Assembly: GCA_934725535.1 (NCBI GenBank)
Contig: CAKVBV010000040.1
Span: 1 to 22,413, forward strand
Direction of reading: 5' to 3'
From: an uncultured Bacteroidales bacterium
Lineage (GTDB): Bacteria; Bacteroidota; Bacteroidia; Bacteroidales; Paludibacteraceae
DNA: 22,413 bases
Below the pieces are notes generated by a model that worked only from the letters and a program-made list of their open reading frames with translations, had not been told where the DNA came from and searched no databases. Position numbers and translations under genes: made by a program. This document shows, piece after piece, positions 5,954 to 12,119 of this stretch. Numbering within the stretch: the stretch's first letter is position 1; every line of letters begins with the position of its first letter.

Positions 5954-7054
5954 TTATCTGTATTTGTTTTCTGTTATATCTCCCAACATAGAGAGGTAAC
6001 TCTCGTAACGGGAGAAGGCTATGTTGCCGCTCTTGACCGCCTCGCAGACGGCACAACCGGGCTCGTCGAGATGGACGCAATCCGAGTAGCGGCAGTCGCG
6101 CCCGACGCGGAATATCTCGCGGAAGTAATGCCCTACCTCTTCGCGCTGCATATCCAAGACACCAAAACCCTTGATGCCCGGGGTGTCGATGAGCCAAGAG
6201 ACTCCCCCTGTCCCCCTCAGAGAGGGGGCTGACAGTGAGATATCTGTCATGACGACGCGAGCCGCGTCGTCCCCCAAGGCACCGCTTCTCAATTGCACAT
6301 CGGGTATTGGCAGCGGGTACATCTCGGAGAAGGTGGTGGTGTGCATACCCTTGTTGTGGGCGGTGGAGATGGTGCCAGTGCGGGTGACTTCGCGTCCCAA
6401 GATTGCGTTTAAGAGGGTGGATTTGCCTACGCCAGAGTTGCCAGAGAGGAGACTGACTCCCCCTAACCCCCTCAGAGAGGGGGGAACCATATCGGGTGAA
6501 GGGTGTTCTACACCTCCTGCGAAGACATGGAGTAATGCTTTGTAGTCATCACTTTGGGTATCTAATGCGGAGATGGCGTAGGTCTTATAGCCAATGCTCT
6601 CATAGAGTGCGCGGAGGTCAGCCAACTGCTGCCGCTCGTTGTCGGTGAGCAGGTCCACCTTATTAAATATAAGGCACGCGGGCACGCGGTACGCCTCGCA
6701 GGTTGCCATGAAGCGGTCGATGAAGGTGGTGGAGGTCTTGGGGTGGTTGATTGTGACCATGAGTGCCGCCAAGTCGATGTTCGCTGCCAAGATATGCGAC
6801 TCGTGACTGAGGTTGGTACTGCGCCGGATGATATAGTTCCGACGGTCATAGACCTCTGTAATCCAGTGCGTTGCGTCGCCTTGTGCCGATGTATCCCCTT
6901 TCACCACCTCCACATAGTCGCCTATGGCTACAGGGTTCGTAGAGCGGATACCACGGATACGGAAGTTGCCCTTCACACGGCAATCCAACGTACTGCCGTC
7001 TGGAAACCAAACACCGTAACTGGTGCCAGTGGATTTTATAACAAGTCCTTTCAT
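5954..7054 (-). CDS. rsgA: Ribosome small-subunit biogenesis GTPase RsgA with repeat-derived insertions
   Basis: RsgA is a circularly permuted GTPase that aids late 30S subunit maturation in the cytoplasm. The product has 366 residues: an OB-fold (about 1-75), then G4 NKVD (131-134), G5 SAL (162-164), G1 GNSGVGKS (205-212), the G2/switch-I region ending in TTTFSEM (239-245), G3 DTPG (290-293), and a zinc site C321, C326, H328, C334. Members of this phylum usually have about 310 residues. The excess is at about 181-200, before G1, and 250-287, between G2 and G3. These segments are encoded by palindromic repeats (6200-6229, 6251-6277, 6455-6484). The reading frame and all G motifs are intact, so it is probably functional. 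It sits one base after the barrel gene and 13 bases before the secreted protein gene. Confidence 0.95.
   Translation of the reverse strand: MKGLVIKSTGTSYGVWFPDGSTLDCRVKGNFRIRGIRSTNPVAIGDYVEVVKGDTSAQGDATHWITEVYDRRNYIIRRSTNLSHESHILAANIDLAALMVTINHPKTSTTFIDRFMATCEAYRVPACLIFNKVDLLTDNERQQLADLRALYESIGYKTYAISALDTQSDDYKALLHVFAGGVEHPSPDMVPPSLRGLGGVSLLSGNSGVGKSTLLNAILGREVTRTGTISTAHNKGMHTTTFSEMYPLPIPDVQLRSGALGDDAARVVMTDISLSAPSLRGTGGVSWLIDTPGIKGFGVLDMQREEVGHYFREIFRVGRDCRYSDCVHLDEPGCAVCEAVKSGNIAFSRYESYLSMLGDITENKYR
6200..6229. repeat. Palindromic repeat in rsgA, copy between G2 and G3
   Basis: A 7-bp perfect stem (CCCCCTC 6212-6218 with GAGGGGG 6222-6228, loop AGA) sits in a 30-base unit that matches 6455-6484 at 27 of 30 positions. 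On the coding strand it reads APSLRGTGGV (residues 276-285), with S286 just after it. Confidence 0.9.
6251..6277. repeat. GC palindrome inside rsgA, shared with an intergenic gap
   Basis: Arms GACGACGCG (6251-6259) and CGCGTCGTC (6263-6271) flank AGC. Bases 6252-6277 are identical to 2882-2907. On the coding strand it supplies the residues GDDAARVV (261-268), which have no counterpart in ordinary RsgA. It is separated from the other palindrome by 21 bases that contain the 8-base palindrome AGATATCT. Confidence 0.9.
6455..6484. repeat. Palindromic repeat in rsgA, copy before G1
   Basis: The stem is CCCCCTC (6467-6473) with GAGGGGG (6477-6483), loop AGA. It encodes PPSLRGLGGV at residues 191-200, immediately before the beta strand that leads into the P-loop. 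The sequence differs from 6200-6229 at only three positions. Confidence 0.9.
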
Positions 7055-7055
7055 A

Positions 7056-8192
7056 TCAGAACGCCTCTGTAGCCGTGAGATAGAAACTATATGCCTTAAC
7101 CGTGTCCCAGCGCGGGTCCACGTTGCTGCGCGCGAGGTCGAAACGGATGTTCACCTTGGCGCGGTTGATACTCATACGCAGTCCGAGTCCGTAACTGACT
7201 TTCGGCACAGCCCATTGCCAGTCGTGAATGTCGTACACATCGCCTATTCCCGCGAAGACTGTGGCGCGGAAGATAGTCCATATCGGGATGCGCATTTCGG
7301 TTTGCAGAGCCATCATGAGGTCGTCGCGGAACATGCTCTTGTTGATGCCGCGCAGTCCGTCCTGTCCGCCCAGTCCGGGCAACATCGGGTACGGCGTATC
7401 GCCTGCCGACAAGGCACATTGGCTGCGGAACTGCCATGCCCACGTGAAGTCATAAGGCAGGGGTACGAACTGACGCAAGTCGATATGCAGCATAGTGATA
7501 CGCGCACTGCTGCCGAGGGCTCTCTCATAGTGTGTGAGGGCGGCTTTGAAGAACAGTCCGCGGGTGGGGTAATAGACTCGGTCGCGGGTGTCGTACTGCG
7601 CCACGATGCCCAGTCCCCATTGCGTGGAGGTGGGGTGTGCCGTCAAGGAGTCGGGCAGTCCTGTCTGCTGGTGCTGAAAGTCGAACAAGGGTCCTACTGA
7701 CCAGTTGCCACCTACCGATATGCGCGTCTGTATGTCCACATATCCGCGTTTGAGGTCAAAAGGCAGCCCGCTACGCAGCATACCGATGCCGGTGGTTCCC
7801 TGATTACCAATGCCATAGAACGCAGTAGGGCGGTGGTTGTAGCCTGCACGATACTGCAACTGCCACGGTGTGCGCCCGCCGAAGTAGATAGTGCCGAGCG
7901 TGTTGACATACCACTGGTGCTTCAATGTGTATGCCCCGTCCAACTGTACGATAGAGGTCTTCTGCTGCCCTGGCAGACAGAAATACCCCTGTGCCGCTGC
8001 TCCGAACTCCCACGAGGTCTCGGGCGTGTAGTTGATGACCGGTATGCCCATAGCGGGTAGATTGACAATGCTATCCAAAGACACTGCGCGGGACATCGGG
8101 CAAGCCAATATCCCAAACGCTATTACAATAGCACTACGCCGATTGCGCAATGCCGTTGACAGCCAACTTGCTACGCCTTGTTTTCTCATCAT
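7056..8192 (-). CDS. Omp85/BamA-type outer-membrane barrel lacking POTRA domains
   Basis: The product has 378 residues. It has an N-terminal signal region (hydrophobic 20-31, cleavage near 36) and then only a beta-barrel domain of the bacterial surface antigen (D15) family. The family signature DTRDRVYYPTRGLFF lies at 201-215. GLRGI near 279-283 stands where the conserved VRGF/Y motif of loop 6 is found, and the protein ends in phenylalanine. BamA and TamA carry POTRA domains before the barrel; here fewer than 50 residues precede it, so this is a short, POTRA-less relative. It could be a translocation pore or a phospholipase-type barrel without its enzyme. It lies four bases after frr and one base before rsgA, which implies co-translation with housekeeping genes. 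Confidence 0.8.
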   Translation of the reverse strand: MMRKQGVASWLSTALRNRRSAIVIAFGILACPMSRAVSLDSIVNLPAMGIPVINYTPETSWEFGAAAQGYFCLPGQQKTSIVQLDGAYTLKHQWYVNTLGTIYFGGRTPWQLQYRAGYNHRPTAFYGIGNQGTTGIGMLRSGLPFDLKRGYVDIQTRISVGGNWSVGPLFDFQHQQTGLPDSLTAHPTSTQWGLGIVAQYDTRDRVYYPTRGLFFKAALTHYERALGSSARITMLHIDLRQFVPLPYDFTWAWQFRSQCALSAGDTPYPMLPGLGGQDGLRGINKSMFRDDLMMALQTEMRIPIWTIFRATVFAGIGDVYDIHDWQWAVPKVSYGLGLRMSINRAKVNIRFDLARSNVDPRWDTVKAYSFYLTATEAF

Positions 8193-8196
8193 GAGC

Positions 8197-8757
8197 CTAT
8201 ACGGTCATGATGTCTTTTTCCTTCTTGGCGTAGAGTTCGTCAATCTGCTTCACGTACTTGTCGTGAAGTTTCTGCACCTCGTTCTCGGCATCTTTCTCCG
8301 CGTCCTCGGGCAGCCCCTCTTTGATTTGCTTTTTCAGCGTTTCGATGGCGTCACGACGGGCATTGCGCACACTCATCTTGGCGTTCTCCGCCTCGCCCTT
8401 GCATTGTTTTGCCAACTCGCGGCGACGCTCCTCGGTGAGCGGGGGCATGACGAGACGGATGCACTCGCCGTTGTTGTTGGGGGCAAGTCCGATATTGGAG
8501 TTGATGATGGCACGCTCGATGGCGGGCAGCATCTTCTTCTCCCACGGCTGAATCTGAATGGTGCGTGCGTCGGGGGTGGTGATGGTTGCCACGTTGGTCA
8601 GGGGCGACATCTGCCCGTAGTACTCCACGCGCACGGGGTCCAAGATACGTGTACTTGCCTTGCCTGCACGGATATGTGCCAGAGCATCGTCCAAGAACAT
8701 GATTGCCGATTGCATCAGTTCCTCGGCATCGCTTTGAATTTTGTCAGGTTCAATCAT
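8197..8757 (-). CDS. frr: Ribosome-recycling factor
   Basis: This cytoplasmic factor acts with EF-G to split the post-termination ribosome. The product has 186 residues, the normal length. Recognisable segments are the start of the helical domain (SDAEELMQSAIMFLDDALAH), the RAGKAS stretch, the beta domain VEYYGQMSPLTNVATI with PDARTIQIQPWEK, and the LVMPPLTEERRRELAK segment followed by VRNARRDA in the three-helix bundle. It lies 28 bases downstream of pyrH, the common pyrH-frr order in bacteria, and four bases upstream of the Omp85-type barrel gene. Confidence 0.97.
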   Translation of the reverse strand: MIEPDKIQSDAEELMQSAIMFLDDALAHIRAGKASTRILDPVRVEYYGQMSPLTNVATITTPDARTIQIQPWEKKMLPAIERAIINSNIGLAPNNNGECIRLVMPPLTEERRRELAKQCKGEAENAKMSVRNARRDAIETLKKQIKEGLPEDAEKDAENEVQKLHDKYVKQIDELYAKKEKDIMTV

Positions 8758-8785
8758 ATTTGTATTAGAGTTAAAATGTTCTACT

Positions 8786-9496
8786 TTACGGCTTCACCAG
8801 TGTGCCTATCTGCTCGCCGTCCATCACCTTTTCGAGGTTGCCGACGGTGTCCATATCGAACACATAGATAGGCATCTTGTTCTCGCGGCACATGGTGATG
8901 GCGGTGAGGTCCATCACTTTGAGATTGCGTTGCAGTACCTCGTCGTAGGTTATCTCGGTGAACTTGGTGGCGGTTGGGTCTTTCTCGGGGTCGGCGGTGT
9001 AGATACCGTCCACACGCGTGCCTTTCATCATCACATTGGCTTGCAACTCAATGGCGCGCAGCACGGATGCCGTGTCGGTGGTGAAATACGGGTTGCCCGT
9101 ACCGCCTGCCACGATGACCACGTTGCCTTTTGCCATCAGCCGCAACGCTTTGGCGGTGCTGTACAACTCGCCTATCGGTTCCATACGGACGCTGGTCAGC
9201 ACGCGCACTTTCTGCCCGATAGCCTCCAAGGCTGAGGACAATGCCAGCGAGTTTATCACCGTCGCCAACATACCCATCTGGTCGCCCTTGACGCGGTCGA
9301 AGCCCTTCTGTGCGCCCGATAGTCCGCGGAAGATATTGCCGCCGCCTATCACAATGCCAATCTCCACGCCGCGCTCGGCAATCTGCCGGATTTGACGGGC
9401 ATAGTCCGCCAACCGCACCTCGTCGATGCCATACTGCTTCTGCCCCATCAGGCTCTCGCCCGACAGTTTCAGCAGGATTCGTTTGTATTTCTCCAT
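8786..9496 (-). CDS. pyrH: UMP kinase
   Basis: This enzyme phosphorylates UMP to UDP with ATP in pyrimidine nucleotide synthesis. The product has 236 residues from the chosen start. Motifs of the amino-acid-kinase fold are present: KLSGESLMG near the N terminus, GIVIGGGNIFRG for phosphate binding, and VIVAGGTGNPYFTTDTAS for the nucleotide site. An upstream in-frame ATG at 9536-9538 would add 14 polar residues (MQHTKWSDNK...) foreign to the family, so I chose the ATG at 9494-9496, which gives MEKYKRILLKLSGES. It is the first gene of the six-gene minus-strand run, with a promoter about 80 bases upstream. Confidence 0.96.
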   Translation of the reverse strand: MEKYKRILLKLSGESLMGQKQYGIDEVRLADYARQIRQIAERGVEIGIVIGGGNIFRGLSGAQKGFDRVKGDQMGMLATVINSLALSSALEAIGQKVRVLTSVRMEPIGELYSTAKALRLMAKGNVVIVAGGTGNPYFTTDTASVLRAIELQANVMMKGTRVDGIYTADPEKDPTATKFTEITYDEVLQRNLKVMDLTAITMCRENKMPIYVFDMDTVGNLEKVMDGEQIGTLVKP

Positions 9497-9573
9497 ATCT
9501 TTTGTTCTTTTGTTATCCGACCATTTTGTATGCTGCAACCAAATGCATAATCACGCATCATTGCAATTTTCCG

Positions 9574-9605
9574 CAAAGATAATACAAAAATAAAGAAAAC
9601 CCAAA
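9574..9605 (-). promoter_or_regulatory. Sigma-ABfr promoter for the pyrH run
   Basis: On the minus strand TTTG (9602-9605) and TATCTTTG (9574-9581) are separated by exactly 20 bases. Transcription would start near 9567, giving a leader of about 70 bases before the chosen pyrH start. Confidence 0.85.
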
Positions 9606-9755
9606 TTTTATGGAATGTTTTCTCTGTTTTTTGTCAAAATAGCGCATTTTGTATATCCGGTATGTCTTATTTCGGTTTGGTGGGAGCCCGATACGACGGA
9701 AGAGGAAAATTCAGGGGCTGCAACAGACAATCGCCATGACAGCAAGGAGTATACA

Positions 9756-9929
9756 ATGTTTTTTACGTCAATTGCGCTGATTTTTGTTGTCTTGATTATC
9801 ACCGACTTACAAAGAAAATGCAAAAATAATGCAGAAAAATTTGGATTTTCTCCGTCTTTATATTATCTTTGTATCCGAACTTGGGATAGTAGTGGGGTGC
9901 GTAATGAGGTGAAGCAGTGGAGTGTATAG
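9756..9929 (+). CDS. Possible small single-span membrane protein
   Basis: This frame encodes 57 residues, beginning MFFTSIALIFVVLIITDLQRK: one hydrophobic segment of about 14 residues followed by a basic stretch. AAGGAG lies 7 bases before the ATG, a well-placed Shine-Dalgarno site. The same frame is open upstream to 9615. Against it, Bacteroidales seldom rely on such sites, the C-terminal half has no family resemblance that I know, and a strong promoter (9840-9871) lies inside the frame. It may be chance. Confidence 0.25.
   Translation: MFFTSIALIFVVLIITDLQRKCKNNAEKFGFSPSLYYLCIRTWDSSGVRNEVKQWSV
9840..9871 (+). promoter_or_regulatory. Forward sigma-ABfr promoter P1, no gene directly behind
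   Basis: TTTG (9840-9843) and TATCTTTG (9864-9871) are 20 bases apart, a full consensus match. The next clear gene starts 460 bases downstream. It may make a long leader for the PPIase operon or a separate small RNA. A 7-bp inverted repeat (9876-9882 with 9935-9941) begins at the expected transcription start. Confidence 0.7.
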
Positions 9930-9994
9930 TAAATAAGTTCGACACGTAAGGTTTCATATATCTTGTATTCGTTTTGAGGAGCGTGTGGAAGAGG

Positions 9995-10072
9995 ATGTAT
10001 AAGTGGCAAGGAGGGTTGCTGTCTGTTGTTGTGTGGGTTGTGGATGTTTTTGAGGAGGCGAATTGCTGTTAG
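9995..10072 (+). CDS. Possible 25-residue leader peptide
   Basis: An ATG at 9995 opens a short frame reading MYKWQGGLLSVVVWVVDVFE and ending EANCC before a TAG. GAGG directly abuts the ATG, too close to be a good ribosome site. It lies between the two forward promoters and would be translated only from the P1 transcript. The hydrophobic middle could be a chance product of the G/T-rich strand; no family is recognised. Confidence 0.12.
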   Translation: MYKWQGGLLSVVVWVVDVFEEANCC

Positions 10073-10149
10073 TTATTGACTATGTATTGGTGTAGTGGGT
10101 GCTATGATATGAGATTTAATGGCGGTTTAATGGGCATTAGTGGAGACTT

Positions 10150-10181
10150 GTTGCGTATCTCAAAATAAATGCGTAACTTTG
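10150..10181 (+). promoter_or_regulatory. Forward sigma-ABfr promoter P2 for the envelope-parAB operon
   Basis: GTTG (10150-10153) and TAACTTTG (10174-10181) are 20 bases apart. Transcription would start near 10188, leaving a leader of about 145 bases that is almost pure purine between 10190 and 10280. Confidence 0.75.
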
Positions 10182-10331
10182 CGGGCTAAATATGGGGCGA
10201 GTTGCGGGGGGAATGGAGATTAGAGAGTAGTGGGTAGGGAGTAGGGAAATAGAGAGTGGGGGAGAAGGGCAACGATGTAGAAAGGTATTAGTATTAAGGC
10301 AATTAGTTGAATATAAAATCAATAGTGTAAT

Positions 10332-12119
10332 ATGAAGCAAACATTTCTAACCGTGTTGGCGCTGGGCATAACAATGACAGCGTTCGGACAGGAAGACCAA
10401 GTGTTGATGACCGTGAACGGGCAACCCGTGATGGCATCGGAGTTTGAGTACATCTACGAGAAGAACAACCAAGAGAGCAGCCTCGACCAGAAGTCGGTGG
10501 ACGAGTACCTGGACTTGTTCGTGAACTTCAAACTGAAAGTGGCAGAGGCGGAAGCGCAGGGCGTGGACACCACAGAGGCGTTCCGCAAGGAGTTGCGCGG
10601 CTATCGTGCGCAAGCCATACCCAAGTATATGCAGGACAACGAAGCCATTGACAGCCTCGTGGTGATGAGTTACAAGCGTATGGCGAACCCGCGCCGTGCA
10701 GCGCATATCGCCATCGAGTGCCACCAAGATGCCGACTCGGCAACCGTGGCAGACGCGTTGGAGCGTATCAATATCGCCCGTGAACGTGTGACGGTGGGTG
10801 TGCCCAAGAAAGTAGGCAAGGGCAAACGTGCCAAGACCGTGCAGGTGCCGGAGGACTTCGGCACCGTGGCTATGGAGGTGTCGGACGACCCGCAGGCGAA
10901 AGAGACTAAGGGCGAAGTGGGCTGGATACAGCCGTTCCGCTATGTGTATGTGTTCGAGAATGCTGTTTACAACACGCCCGTGGGTGGTGTGACCGAGGTG
11001 TTCCGCACGCCCTACGGCTTCCATATCGCCAAAGTGGAGGAGGAGCGTCCTTACGAGGAGGTGCATGCAGCGCATATCATGAAGATGACTCCGCGTGGTA
11101 ATGCCGACAAGGCTGCCGGTGCCAAGATGCAGATAGACAGCCTGTACAAGGTGGTGATGAGCGGTGCGGACTTCGCCGAAGTGGCAAGTCAGAACTCTGA
11201 AGACCGCGGTTCGGCAATGCGCGGTGGCGACCTCGGCTGGTTCGGACGCGGCATGATGGTGCAGCCGTTTGACAGTATTGCCTTCGCTATGGAGAAGGGC
11301 ACTGTCTGCGAACCGTTCCTTACCCGTTTCGGTTGGCACATCATCAAGAAATATGACGAGCGTGGTATCCAACCGTTGGACAGCCTGCGCCCGCAACTGC
11401 TCAAGAACGTGCAACGCGACGAGCGTCTGCAAGAGGCGGACAAGAGTTTCCTGCGTAAGACACGCGCCGAGTACAATCTGCCCGCCACGATGAGCGATGC
11501 CGACGTGCGTGCGTATGCAGATGCTCATTTGGAGGAGAAATATGCCGACCTGCGTCACCTCGTGCAGGAGTACCACGACGGTATTCTGCTGTTCGACGTG
11601 TCGCTGCGTGAGGTGTGGGACAAGGCAAATCAGGACAAAGAGGGGCTGGAGAAATACTTCAAGCAGCACCGCAAAGAATACACATGGGACGCGCCGCGCT
11701 ACAAAGGCTTCGTCATCTATGCCAAGAACAAGGTGGCAGCCAACAGTGCCAAGCAAATCATCAAAAGCGCAAACCCTGATTCTATCATGAGTTACCTCAA
11801 CCGCCGTGTGAACGTGGACAGCATAACTTATGTCAAAGTGGAGCGCGGTCTGTGGACCGAAGGTAAGAATGCTGCGGTGGACGTGTACGGCTTCAAGTCG
11901 AAGACTGCCGAATACACTCCGACGGAGGAGTTCCCCGTGGTGATGGTGGTGGGCAAAGTGCTGAAAGCCCCGCAGGAGTACACCGACGAGCGCGGCAAGG
12001 TGACTACTGACTACCAGGACTACTTGGAGAAACAGTGGGTGGCATCACTGCGTGAGAAATACCCTGTGGTCATCAATCATGAGGTGCTTGAGCAACTGAA
12101 AGCCAAATACACGAAGTAA
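10332..12119 (+). CDS. Periplasmic peptidylprolyl isomerase with two parvulin-type domains
   Basis: The product has 595 residues with a signal peptide (cleavage near 19-20). Residues 22-118 form a SurA-like N-terminal chaperone region. The first parvulin region spans about 120-235 and is interrupted by a lysine-rich insert (PKKVGKGKRAKTVQVPEDFG, 158-177). The second, canonical parvulin domain spans about 244-340, with HAAHIM, GGDLGWFGRGMMVQPF and FGWHIIKKY. The last 250 residues are a C-terminal extension of unknown fold. Proteins of this type escort unfolded outer-membrane proteins across the periplasm and accelerate proline isomerisation. It leads a nine-gene run and its stop codon directly abuts the start of the GldG-like gene. 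Confidence 0.9.
   Translation: MKQTFLTVLALGITMTAFGQEDQVLMTVNGQPVMASEFEYIYEKNNQESSLDQKSVDEYLDLFVNFKLKVAEAEAQGVDTTEAFRKELRGYRAQAIPKYMQDNEAIDSLVVMSYKRMANPRRAAHIAIECHQDADSATVADALERINIARERVTVGVPKKVGKGKRAKTVQVPEDFGTVAMEVSDDPQAKETKGEVGWIQPFRYVYVFENAVYNTPVGGVTEVFRTPYGFHIAKVEEERPYEEVHAAHIMKMTPRGNADKAAGAKMQIDSLYKVVMSGADFAEVASQNSEDRGSAMRGGDLGWFGRGMMVQPFDSIAFAMEKGTVCEPFLTRFGWHIIKKYDERGIQPLDSLRPQLLKNVQRDERLQEADKSFLRKTRAEYNLPATMSDADVRAYADAHLEEKYADLRHLVQEYHDGILLFDVSLREVWDKANQDKEGLEKYFKQHRKEYTWDAPRYKGFVIYAKNKVAANSAKQIIKSANPDSIMSYLNRRVNVDSITYVKVERGLWTEGKNAAVDVYGFKSKTAEYTPTEEFPVVMVVGKVLKAPQEYTDERGKVTTDYQDYLEKQWVASLREKYPVVINHEVLEQLKAKYTK

Larger units (their letters stand above)
9497..10331. other. Divergent control region between the two large operons
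   Basis: About 830 bases separate pyrH from the PPIase gene. I see one reverse promoter (9574-9605) and two forward promoters (9840-9871, 10150-10181), a possible 57-codon frame at 9756-9929, a possible 25-codon frame at 9995-10072, and a purine-rich, G-run leader from about 10190 to 10290. From about 9890 onward the plus strand is rich in G and T and poor in C. No RNA gene family could be recognised. Confidence 0.7.

Noticed and set aside
5954..7054. rsgA as a pseudogene because of its inserts
   Set aside because: The frame is uninterrupted, all five G motifs and the zinc ligands are intact, and the inserts preserve the frame.
9608..9823. 71-codon minus-strand frame behind the pyrH promoter
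   Set aside because: No ribosome site, no recognisable family and atypical composition; it ends just upstream of the pyrH promoter.
10137..10340. 67-codon minus-strand frame across the PPIase leader
   Set aside because: It is a translation of the purine-rich leader (serine-, proline- and leucine-rich product) and runs across promoter P2.
10347..11756. 469-codon minus-strand frame opposite the PPIase gene
   Set aside because: The histidine- and leucine-rich product has no family features, and the plus strand encodes a clear double-parvulin protein.
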